A DNA stretch of 64,000 bases, taken from positions 62,001 to 126,000 of the forward strand of contig NZ_AUXS01000022.1 of NCBI RefSeq assembly GCF_001625565.1, read 5' to 3'. The notes beneath the pieces are model-generated. The model was not told the origin of the DNA and searched no databases. It worked only from the letters and a program-made list of their open reading frames with translations. Shown one piece after another: positions 8,723 to 16,973 of this stretch. The stretch is from Pseudoalteromonas luteoviolacea NCIMB 1944 (GTDB taxonomy: Bacteria; Pseudomonadota; Gammaproteobacteria; Enterobacterales; Alteromonadaceae). A program made the position numbers and the translations under genes. Numbering within the stretch: position 1 is the first letter of the stretch; each line of letters begins with the position of its first letter.

Positions 8723-9670
8723 ATGAATATTGTTGTTTTGGATGCCGCTACTTTGGCCGGCGTCGACCTTTCTCCACTTCACGAATTTGGCACTGTAACC
8801 ACCTATGAGTACACCAGCCCCTGTGAGGTCGACAGCCGCATTCAACAGGCAAATATCATTGTCTCTAATAAAGTTCAGTTGAATAGTACTCACTTTGCAA
8901 TAGCACCTGAATTAAAGTTAATCTGTGTTGCTGCCACAGGCACCAACAATATTGATCTGGTCGCGGCAAAAGACGCAGGCATTGCTGTCACTAATGTTGC
9001 CGGATACTCAACCCCTTCTGTCGTTCAGCACACCTTTACCTTGCTAGGTAACCTCATGAGCAATATTCATCGCTACGCCGCAGATACCAAACAAGGTACT
9101 TGGCAAAAAAGCAAAATGTTTTGCCGTCTAGATCACAGCATTAATGATATTGCCAATAAACGTTTTGTTATCGTCGGCTATGGTAACCTTGGCCAAGCAA
9201 CTGCTAAAGTCGCTGAGGCATTTGGTGCCAAAGTGATCATTGCTGAGCGCCCAAATAGCAAAGCAACACGTAATGGCCGTATGGCATTTGAAGATGCAAT
9301 GAAGATCGCTGATATCGTTTCAATTCACTGCCCACTCACACCACAAACTGAAGACTTGTTTAACGTTGAGACACTTTCACTGTTGCCAAAACACGCCATT
9401 CTTATCAATACAGCACGTGGCGGCATTGTCAATGAGCAAGCTCTCGCTGATGCACTCGCTAACAATCAAATCGCCGCAGCTGGTGTTGATGTGCTTTCAG
9501 TTGAACCAGCCGATGCCGATAATCCATTGATCAAGTATCAAGGCGACAATCTAATGCTGACTCCACACACGGCATGGGCCAGTCAAGAGTCAATCACCCG
9601 ATTAATTCTTGGTATTGCTGAAAACATCACCAGCTATTTGAATGGTGGACAACATAACCGTGTAGTTTAA
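8723..9670 (+). CDS. D-2-hydroxyacid dehydrogenase, hydroxypyruvate/glycerate reductase type
   Basis: A 315-residue NAD(P)-dependent D-isomer-specific 2-hydroxyacid dehydrogenase. The Rossmann motif is VGYGNLGQATAKVAEAFGAKV (about residues 152-172, given here as G.GN.G), followed by an acidic Glu, typical of NAD preference. The catalytic region shows NTARGGIVNEQALADAL with Arg near 235, a Glu in the VEPADADNPL region and the active-site His in LTPHTAWASQES. Reduction of hydroxypyruvate or glyoxylate is likely but the substrate cannot be fixed from sequence. It is divergent from the metal-resistance pair and shares its short upstream region with the MerR-type operator. An inverted repeat follows at 9691-9715. 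Confidence 0.85.
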   Translation: MNIVVLDAATLAGVDLSPLHEFGTVTTYEYTSPCEVDSRIQQANIIVSNKVQLNSTHFAIAPELKLICVAATGTNNIDLVAAKDAGIAVTNVAGYSTPSVVQHTFTLLGNLMSNIHRYAADTKQGTWQKSKMFCRLDHSINDIANKRFVIVGYGNLGQATAKVAEAFGAKVIIAERPNSKATRNGRMAFEDAMKIADIVSIHCPLTPQTEDLFNVETLSLLPKHAILINTARGGIVNEQALADALANNQIAAAGVDVLSVEPADADNPLIKYQGDNLMLTPHTAWASQESITRLILGIAENITSYLNGGQHNRVV

Positions 9671-9904
9671 CCCGACAAACGCACTGCATTTTAGGCCACT
9701 CAATAAAAGTGGCTTAAAACACCACATTTTATTCATTATTGTTACTATTTAGTGTAAAACTCATATCCACTCTTCCACAAAAACCATAACCCATTGATTT
9801 TTAAAAACAAAAAAACTGGCAAAACAATTGCTAAAGTTAAGGTAAGTAAAAAATAGGATAAAACTTGATGATGACTGTGCACATCAGGTCATGAGGATAA
9901 CACA

Positions 9905-10267
9905 ATGAAAAAATTACTTGTTGCTACTGCGCTTTTAAGCACTACATTACTGTCTGGTTGTATCGTTGCCGTGTCTGACGGTGAAATGCGTCACTACAAT
10001 AGCTGGCCTGCAAAACACCAAGAAAATAGAGATAAGATCAGCGAACTCGCTCTGGGTACTAGCTATAAAGAAGTCACTAAAGAATTTGGCACGCCAGACT
10101 TCAACGAAGCAGTATCAAAAGACGGCCACACATATCAGGTCCTGTACTTTGCTACAAACAGAAAACACGCTGATGGTCAGATCACCAAAGACGAATGCAC
10201 ACCATTGGTGTTTAAAAACAACCAACTCGTTGGTTTTGGTCAGTCGGCAGTAGACACTTACCTGTAA
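9905..10267 (+). CDS. DUF3192-family outer-membrane lipoprotein
   Basis: A 120-residue predicted lipoprotein. The signal peptide starts MKKLLVATALLSTTLLSGC, with lipobox LLSGC and the lipidated Cys at residue 19. The mature part has the SmpA/BamE-like pattern LALGTSYKEVTKEFGTPDFNE, then DGHTYQVLYFATNR and a C-terminal VFKNNQLVGFG strand, as in the DUF3192 family found in Shewanella, Vibrio and Pseudoalteromonas. Function is unknown. It is a single gene with a clear terminator 27 bp after the stop. Confidence 0.8.
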   Translation: MKKLLVATALLSTTLLSGCIVAVSDGEMRHYNSWPAKHQENRDKISELALGTSYKEVTKEFGTPDFNEAVSKDGHTYQVLYFATNRKHADGQITKDECTPLVFKNNQLVGFGQSAVDTYL

Positions 10268-10294
10268 TCAATTATTTATACATTTCCCTGCTCA

Positions 10295-10316
10295 AGCCGC
10301 ATCTCGCGGCTTTTTC
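10295..10316 (+). terminator. Intrinsic terminator of the DUF3192 lipoprotein gene
   Basis: AGCCGC, 5-nt loop, GCGGCT, then TTTT. It lies just before the convergent response-regulator gene. Confidence 0.85.
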
Positions 10317-10329
10317 ATTTGGATTACTA

Positions 10330-11232
10330 TTAGCGGTTGACCAATACTACTCGCTCTTGCAATTGGTGTGCTTGTAGCAAAGCTTCATCCGCTTGCTTCA
10401 AACTATCTTGGTGATCACCGGAAAAATCTTCTTTGACATGGACCACACCAATGCTAATCGTTACATGCGCACAAATGGGTGAGCTTGGATGAGGAATTGA
10501 CAAAGCATCCACCGCTTGATGCATAGCCGCAGCCAGAGATAGAGCTTGATCGGCATTGCGTTTATTCATCAGTGCAACAAACCGCACGCCATCGTAGCGC
10601 GCGACAAACCCTTCTACTTTTTGTGTGATACCTTCCAGTACCTTGGCAACTTTTACCAAGCACTCATCGCCAGCACTGAACCCACAACTGTCGTTGTATT
10701 CTTTATAATAATCTATATCCACCAGCAAAATTGATAGTGGCACGTGTTGATCCCGACTTTGATACCAAAGCTGAGCAAGGGTCTCATCTAATGCTCTACG
10801 ATTCGGAATTTCGGTTAATCCATCGATATTTGCTAAACGCTCAAGCAAGTCATTCTTTTGCTTAATTGCCAAATGAATTTTTATCCGCGCTTTGACGATA
10901 TTGGGGCTAAACGGCTTAACAATATAATCCACCGCGCCCAACATCAGTCCACGAGCTTCATCTTGATAGCTATTACTAGCTGAAATGACTATCACCGGAA
11001 TTTGATAGCTACTGGGATCTGCTTTGAGCTGTAACAGAAAATCAAGGCCTTCATCATCAGGCATTAAAATATCCACAATGATCAGGTCAAAGCGTGTTTG
11101 CAATAAGCGTTCAAATGCCTGATCACTATTGGAACAACCAATCACTAAGTGCTCATCAGATAATGTATTTTCTAAAACCACGCGATTGAGAGGATCACCG
11201 TCTAACACTAAGATATTGGCTGACTTTTGCAT
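10330..11232 (-). CDS. Response regulator with degenerate GGDEF domain (REC-GGDEF)
   Basis: A 300-residue protein with PleD-like architecture. The receiver domain has phospho-acceptor Asp54 in IIVDILMP and Lys106 in IVKPFSP. The GGDEF-type domain covers about residues 130-298: LANIDGLTEIPNRRALDE, DIDYYKEYND, then CGFSAGDECL. The signature motif reads RYDGVRF (212-218) where active diguanylate cyclases have RYGGDEF, so the catalytic acidic residue pair is lost. Cyclase activity is therefore doubtful; a GTP-binding or protein-interaction role is possible. It begins on the base after the stop codon of the hybrid kinase, so the two are one transcription unit and the kinase is the likely phosphodonor. 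Confidence 0.85.
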   Translation of the reverse strand: MQKSANILVLDGDPLNRVVLENTLSDEHLVIGCSNSDQAFERLLQTRFDLIIVDILMPDDEGLDFLLQLKADPSSYQIPVIVISASNSYQDEARGLMLGAVDYIVKPFSPNIVKARIKIHLAIKQKNDLLERLANIDGLTEIPNRRALDETLAQLWYQSRDQHVPLSILLVDIDYYKEYNDSCGFSAGDECLVKVAKVLEGITQKVEGFVARYDGVRFVALMNKRNADQALSLAAAMHQAVDALSIPHPSSPICAHVTISIGVVHVKEDFSGDHQDSLKQADEALLQAHQLQERVVLVNR

Positions 11233-14200
11233 TTAACTTCCTTTTGCTTCCAATAAAATAAATTGTTGAGCTTGTTGAATTAAAGAGATTAACTCATCTC
11301 GTATCTGCTCATTCAAAGAGGTGCTGCTTAGTCCACTAGCTAATGAGTTATCCAGCTTTTCACGGCGAGCGCTTGCCTCGGCCAATTTGGCATAGTCGGC
11401 TAAACGCACCAGCCCAATACCACCAGCAGCCCCTTTAATACTATGTGCAATCTCAGCCAGCCGCACATTGCTATCAACGGCTTGCAAATCACGCACATAC
11501 TCATCACACAGTTTAGCAAACTTATCCAACATTGCTTTTACAAGGTCTGAGTTATTCATCAGTTGTCTCAGAGCAAACGATTTGTCAAAAACACGCGGGT
11601 GATTTCCTACATAGGGCTGCAAGGCGACACATAAGTCATCTGGGGAAATGGGTTTAACTAAAAATGCATTAACGCCATGCTCGAACGCTTTTTCTTTTTC
11701 ATGTTCATGCGCATTTGCAGTTAGCGCAATGATTGGCAATGCCTCTTCACTTAATTGCTCACGGATAATTTGAGTTGCCTGGTAGCCATCAATATGTGGC
11801 ATATAGATATCCATCAGCACCATATCAGGTTTGAGTTTTTGGCAAATATCCAAAATACCCAGTGCACTAGAGAGCGCCACAACTACCGCACCATGTTGCT
11901 CCAAAACCGTTTTGGATATATCAAGGTTGAGTACATTGTCATCAACCACCAAACATAAAGCGTTTGCCAAACGATCATGACTTGGCGTCGACGTTGTACC
12001 TTGCTCAAACGGTGATAAACACAGCGACTGGTAAAACATGTGCTCAGGTAACCTAAGAGTGGTAAGTGAATGGCTTGCACATTGCGACATATTTAAATTA
12101 TTGGGCACCACAAGCCCAGAGCAGCTTGATGACTCCATATCACTAAAGTGATGACACAAATAGCTCAACTCCTCGATGTCATCACAGGCGATATACGCAA
12201 ATTTATCCAACTGCTCCAGTGCCTCACCAAAATTGGCAAAGTGCGTGACTTGATAGGTCGATAAATAACTCGGTGGTGTATTTGTTGATACCAAACATAT
12301 GTTGTTGTGACTGGCCTGATAAGTCCGGCCGTGTGTTTTCAACATCAATTCAAATTCAAAAGTGCTTCCAACTCCTTCTTCGCTGCGGATCTCAATTTTG
12401 CCACCCAATAAAGTAACTTGTTGTTTTACAATAGCCAGCCCCAAGCCTATTCCTTCATATTCTCGAGAGCTAGATTCATTTCCTTGTGTAAATGCGTCAA
12501 ACAGGCGGTTTTGGTCCACTTTTTTAATGCCCGGGCCGGTGTCAAATACAGCAAAAGACAGCCACTGTTCTCCTACTTTGCTCCATTTTGTCTCTACTCT
12601 AAGGCCCACTTCACCCTGGCTTGTGAATTTAACCGCATTACCTAACAAATTGACGAGAATTTGCTTGATCCGAGCTTCATCCCCCACAAATTCCGGCCAT
12701 ACATTAGCCGCAACCTGCAATTTCAAGCCTAAGTTTTTTGCGTCGCTTAACGGCTGGATCAGCGCACTTAAACTGCTCATCAAGTTCAATATCGTAAATG
12801 ATTTGCTATGCAGTTTAGCTCTTCCCCCTTCGAGGCGAGCGAAGCTTAATATATCGCTCAGCATCGTCAGCAGTTGTTTCGCTGCGGTTTCAATATGCGC
12901 TAACTTTTCACTGTCTTGGGCACGTGTTAATCCTGGTTTTAAGATCCCCACCAGTCCCAGTATCGCATTTAAAGGCGTTCGGATCTCATGGCTGATATTG
13001 GCAATAAAGCGGCTTTTCGCTCTATTTGCACGCTCGGCCTCTATCTTAGCCTTAGTTAGGGCTGTGACATTTTGCACATGGATCACAAAGTATTTTGGCA
13101 CCTTTTGCTTGTCCCAAACGAGTGACACACTCAGTTGAAGCCACAGCGCTGACTCACTTTGTGACAAGCTCAGAACTTTCACCCCTTTGCGCTCTGCCAA
13201 TAATTGCGCCAACACCCCATTGAGTGTATCCAGCTCGTCTTTATCAAATAAAGCGCTTAAATGCTGTCCAACTTCAACGCCATCTAGCAGTTTACGAACA
13301 GCACGATTGAACTCTAAAATCACACACTCTGTTGAGACCAATAAAATACCATTTGGTGCGTGTTTAATTGCTGCTTTAAAGTTTTGCTCAGAGGCACGCA
13401 GCGCGATCATAGCCTGCTGTTGTTCACTTATATCACGGGCAATGCCTAAACTACCGATACGACTCCCCTGTTCATCAAACAAAGGAGATACACTCACCAA
13501 ATAAGCTTTTTCATCGAAGTTGAGCGTTTCTGTCAATGGGATACTGTGTAACTCCATGGCCTGCTCCAGATCGAGTAATTCTAAGTATTTTTGACTCACT
13601 TCCTGATGCTCTTTGGCAACCAGTTCCGCTTGCACCACCCCAATAAATCGCTCGAATGCCTGATTACAACCAATAAATGAACCATCAATATTTTTAAAAT
13701 AGATTAGATCCGGCACTGAATTAAGCACAGTATTGAGCAGGGCAGCTTGGCGTTCTTTGGCCTCAAAGCTGCGAGACAGCGCTTTTCTTTGGCGCTGAAC
13801 CTGATCGTCTAAACGCGCATTATGAGTTTCCATTTGCTCAAATAAGGCTTGTCTTTGAGTAACAACTTGTTTGATTTCTTTAAACCATGGTTGCCAGTCA
13901 CTTGGTACTGGATAGTTGAGCGTATGATCTTCTGCTAAGTCTTGCTTGGTCAGGTAGTGTACAAAATGTTTTAGCGGACGAATAAAAATTTGCCCGTTCA
14001 ACCACAAAAACGTAAAAAAGGTGAACACAATAAACAGGGTCAAAAAGCCAAGTTCAATCATGACCTCCTCAAACACCGCTGCAACAAAGGCGTCTTCTGA
14101 TTGCTGAAACCGCAATGTGTAAGGTGCATTTTTAATTGCTCCTTGTAGCTCAACCCCCCCGCGCCATAACCTTGCATACTCAACCATGGGGTCTTTTTGT

Positions 14201-14973
14201 AAAACAGTTGCTTGGCTGCTTTGTACCAAAACTTGTGAATTTGCGTCGACCAGTGCCAATGCCCCACCATCGAAGGTCAACTTATCCAGCAATGCAGTTA
14301 CTTTGTCTGCACTATAAATCAGAATAATGTGTGATTTACCACCGCTGATAATGGGCTGCGCGATACTAAAATAGGTATTGCCGAAAAGCCGAGTCTGTTT
14401 ACTATCAGGGTTGGCTAGCACACCTTTTCTTGGACTAAAACGCCCTTCAACAATGGCCGTCAATAAATGGCTTTGTGTATCATCTCGGCGCTTTACAAAG
14501 GCAAAGCCATGTTCATTAAAGTATGCCACGGCCTCCAGCTCACTGATCAATGCCAACGCAGTATCAAAGCTAGGGCCCAGCGCCATCACGTGCAACCAAT
14601 GCTCCAATATATGAGGCGAAGCCTTGTAGGTACCCAGACCAACCAATTCCCCCCCCTGCTCAGGCAGTCGATGATAATAGTATCCCAACTGCTGGCGCAC
14701 TTGCTGCTGCACATTATTGGCGAGTTGATATTTAATCGGTGTATCAAGACCTCTTTTAATGCTACCAATAACCGTACTTGCGGCACTCGCAGCTTGATCG
14801 ACCTGTGCCAATACCGCTGAAAACTGCACCTGATACACGTCATATTGGCGCTCTAACTTAATATTGAATAAGTGAAAACACAGCACGATTGCAAGAATTA
14901 GGGGTATCAATAAAGCGACACAAATAGATTTTCGGTAAGTTTTAAGTGGCAGGAACTCTGACAAAATGTCCAT
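11233..14973 (-). CDS. Hybrid sensor histidine kinase with PAS, REC and Hpt domains
   Basis: A 1246-residue membrane sensor. An N-terminal transmembrane helix (about residues 16-36), a large periplasmic domain and a second helix (about 305-328) are followed by one or two PAS domains (LLNTVLNSVPDLIYFKN from about 412; ALRASEQNFKAAIKHAPNGI from about 528). Then come HisKA (ISHEIRTPLNAILG, His662), HATPase (NAVKFT, GIGLGLAIVKQQ), a REC domain (VLMDIYMP, Asp1055) and an Hpt domain (AHSIKGAAGG, His1177). All phosphorelay residues are present. The stop codon abuts the start of the REC-GGDEF gene, so that protein is the probable terminal receiver. The sensed signal is unknown. Confidence 0.9.
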   Translation of the reverse strand: MDILSEFLPLKTYRKSICVALLIPLILAIVLCFHLFNIKLERQYDVYQVQFSAVLAQVDQAASAASTVIGSIKRGLDTPIKYQLANNVQQQVRQQLGYYYHRLPEQGGELVGLGTYKASPHILEHWLHVMALGPSFDTALALISELEAVAYFNEHGFAFVKRRDDTQSHLLTAIVEGRFSPRKGVLANPDSKQTRLFGNTYFSIAQPIISGGKSHIILIYSADKVTALLDKLTFDGGALALVDANSQVLVQSSQATVLQKDPMVEYARLWRGGVELQGAIKNAPYTLRFQQSEDAFVAAVFEEVMIELGFLTLFIVFTFFTFLWLNGQIFIRPLKHFVHYLTKQDLAEDHTLNYPVPSDWQPWFKEIKQVVTQRQALFEQMETHNARLDDQVQRQRKALSRSFEAKERQAALLNTVLNSVPDLIYFKNIDGSFIGCNQAFERFIGVVQAELVAKEHQEVSQKYLELLDLEQAMELHSIPLTETLNFDEKAYLVSVSPLFDEQGSRIGSLGIARDISEQQQAMIALRASEQNFKAAIKHAPNGILLVSTECVILEFNRAVRKLLDGVEVGQHLSALFDKDELDTLNGVLAQLLAERKGVKVLSLSQSESALWLQLSVSLVWDKQKVPKYFVIHVQNVTALTKAKIEAERANRAKSRFIANISHEIRTPLNAILGLVGILKPGLTRAQDSEKLAHIETAAKQLLTMLSDILSFARLEGGRAKLHSKSFTILNLMSSLSALIQPLSDAKNLGLKLQVAANVWPEFVGDEARIKQILVNLLGNAVKFTSQGEVGLRVETKWSKVGEQWLSFAVFDTGPGIKKVDQNRLFDAFTQGNESSSREYEGIGLGLAIVKQQVTLLGGKIEIRSEEGVGSTFEFELMLKTHGRTYQASHNNICLVSTNTPPSYLSTYQVTHFANFGEALEQLDKFAYIACDDIEELSYLCHHFSDMESSSCSGLVVPNNLNMSQCASHSLTTLRLPEHMFYQSLCLSPFEQGTTSTPSHDRLANALCLVVDDNVLNLDISKTVLEQHGAVVVALSSALGILDICQKLKPDMVLMDIYMPHIDGYQATQIIREQLSEEALPIIALTANAHEHEKEKAFEHGVNAFLVKPISPDDLCVALQPYVGNHPRVFDKSFALRQLMNNSDLVKAMLDKFAKLCDEYVRDLQAVDSNVRLAEIAHSIKGAAGGIGLVRLADYAKLAEASARREKLDNSLASGLSSTSLNEQIRDELISLIQQAQQFILLEAKGS

Positions 14974-15161
14974 TCATGGGCCTGTAATAATTGCTTCCAT
15001 CTTTTTTTGAAAGAGTAGCGAGCACAATTGAGATAAGCAAGTGCTTCACGTTGGCTGCAATCTATTTTGCACAAATAGCCGATGCACAGCAGAAAACCAC
15101 ATGGGCTCACCGCTATCCACCAGCTACCTGCTAACGAGTCAATAATGGCTCACAGCGTGTT

Positions 15162-16562
15162 TTACAAGTTCTCTTCTGCAAACGACGCCAGTCTACTGCG
15201 AACAACCCCGTTGAGGTTGACTGTTGCGCTTCCTTCAAAATCTTTAAAGCGCTCAACAATATAGGTCAATCCGGAGGTCACCGGCGTCAAGTAGTTGCTG
15301 TCTATCTGCGCCAAATTCCCGGTACATATCAATTTAGTCCCTTCGCCACAGCGCGTAATAATGGTTTTCAGCTGCGATGCCGTTAAATTTTGACTTTCAT
15401 CCAAGATCACCACTGCATTTTGAATGCTCCGCCCACGCATAAAGTTCACAGACTTGAATTGAATATTCGCCTTCTCCATTATGTAATTGCGACTGGAAAT
15501 TGGACTTTCATCATGTTTGTGAAGTACTTCCAAGGTATCAGTGATCGCTGCCAACCACGGTGCCATTTTCTCTTCTTCTGTGCCAGGTAAGAAACCTATA
15601 CTTTCGGCAATTTCTGGCGTATTTCTGGTAACAATGACTTTATCGTACACCCCTTTTTCAATGATCATCTCTAGCGCACTGGCCAATGCCAATAAAGTTT
15701 TACCACACCCCGCAGGTCCGGTGAGTACCACCAGTTCAATATTAGGGTCGAGTAAAGCATCTAAAGCCATACCTTGATACACATTTTTTGGCTTAACCCC
15801 CCAAGCTTGTTGATGCATTAAACGCTCAACACTGATGTCCTTTAAGGTGACATGGGCCTCATCGTAACCGACAACACGGGCTGCAAAATGCTCACTGCCA
15901 TCGAGTAAATATTCATTGTAAAAGACTTCCGGCATCAGCGACTTTGGCACTTTATGCAAGCTATAACGGCCCTGTTGCTCAGTTTGACACTCACCAACAG
16001 TAGCCCAAAAGTCGCCTTCGAACTTGTTATACCCTGAAGTGAGTAAATTAATATCATCAATTAATTGGTCAGTGCGGTAATCTTCAACAAATTTTAATCC
16101 CACTCCTTTTGCTTTAAGTCGCATATTGATGTCTTTGGTCACCAAGACTACACGCTTTTCTACATACTGTTTTTGCAACTGCAATGCACAGTTGATAATG
16201 CTGTGATCATTTTCATTGCCGGGCAGACCAGAGATACTATCAGGGTATAAATGGTCGTTGACGATAATGAGCTTGCCACTGCTGGCTGGTTTATTCGGGT
16301 CTCTCTGTACTTTAGGTAAATCAACACCTTCTAACATTTGCTCAGGTGTTGCATCGGTTAAGACATCGTCGAGGCTACGAATTGCAACCCGCGCATCTCT
16401 GCTGACATCACGCTTTCGATCTTTGATGTGGTCAAGTTCTTCTAACACTGTCATGGGGATCACAACATCGTGTTCTTGGAAGGAGAGGTAAGCGAGGGGC
16501 TCATGAAGTAAAACGTTGGTGTCTAGTACATATATTTTCCGGTCGAGGTCATCTTTTCCCAT
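15162..16562 (-). CDS. PIN domain-PhoH-like ATPase
   Basis: A 466-residue two-domain protein. The N-terminal PIN RNase domain (YVLDTNVLLHEP, residues 11-22; acidic residues continuing in VLEELD and DVSRDARVAIR) is fused to a C-terminal PhoH ATPase (Walker A GPAGCGKTLLALA near 282; Walker B AVVILDESQN near 387). PIN-PhoH (PhoH2) proteins are RNA-unwinding, RNA-cleaving enzymes; the cellular targets here are unknown. Length and domain order are normal for the family. It stands alone, between a 188-bp gap before the hybrid kinase and the long upstream region of rapA. Confidence 0.9.
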   Translation of the reverse strand: MGKDDLDRKIYVLDTNVLLHEPLAYLSFQEHDVVIPMTVLEELDHIKDRKRDVSRDARVAIRSLDDVLTDATPEQMLEGVDLPKVQRDPNKPASSGKLIIVNDHLYPDSISGLPGNENDHSIINCALQLQKQYVEKRVVLVTKDINMRLKAKGVGLKFVEDYRTDQLIDDINLLTSGYNKFEGDFWATVGECQTEQQGRYSLHKVPKSLMPEVFYNEYLLDGSEHFAARVVGYDEAHVTLKDISVERLMHQQAWGVKPKNVYQGMALDALLDPNIELVVLTGPAGCGKTLLALASALEMIIEKGVYDKVIVTRNTPEIAESIGFLPGTEEEKMAPWLAAITDTLEVLHKHDESPISSRNYIMEKANIQFKSVNFMRGRSIQNAVVILDESQNLTASQLKTIITRCGEGTKLICTGNLAQIDSNYLTPVTSGLTYIVERFKDFEGSATVNLNGVVRSRLASFAEENL

Positions 16563-16973
16563 AGTGCATTCCTATTCGTCTGCAATTTCTATGATTGAAC
16601 ACTGCATTGCTCGCCACACAATACATCGCTCTAACTTAATTTTAGTCTATTTGTCACAAAAGTCGTTTTTATGACAAAAAGTGCAGTTTGAAACTGTCCC
16701 TATTTATTTCCAGATATGTGCATTGTCACTTTTTTTAATCAATTGGATCGTATATTTTATCTCCAACTATGAGTATGTTTGACTATGCTTAATAGCCACT
16801 ATTGCACAATAAAAAACAATCAACGGTGAGCAAACAACAAATATGTACGAGTTATTTGGTAAAACCCGCACAACACCACGCTGTAAGGCACATTTATTGT
16901 GTTTTTACAATCTTGAACAAGGCTTTGCTTCTCGGTAACATAGCCGCCTTTTTTCTGCGAAGATGAGAAAACC
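16563..16973 (+). other. Intergenic region upstream of rapA and phoH-like gene
   Basis: This divergent space must hold both promoters. The only ORF of note is a 31-codon plus-strand frame at 16843-16938 (starts MYELFGKTR, ends EQGFASR) with GGTGAG about 13 nt upstream. It has two Cys residues and no recognised relatives, and could be a leader peptide or chance. AT-rich blocks around 16730-16760 could be promoter elements, but I cannot assign -35/-10 pairs with confidence. Confidence 0.4.

Noticed and set aside
9689..9720. Inverted repeat after the hydroxyacid dehydrogenase as a terminator
   Set aside because: The TTTTAGGCCACT/AGTGGCTTAAAA arms pair, but the following sequence is A-rich, not T-rich; left as a hairpin noted in the gene entry.
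12362..13138. 258-codon plus-strand frame
   Set aside because: It lies opposite the kinase core of the hybrid histidine kinase and has no independent signals.
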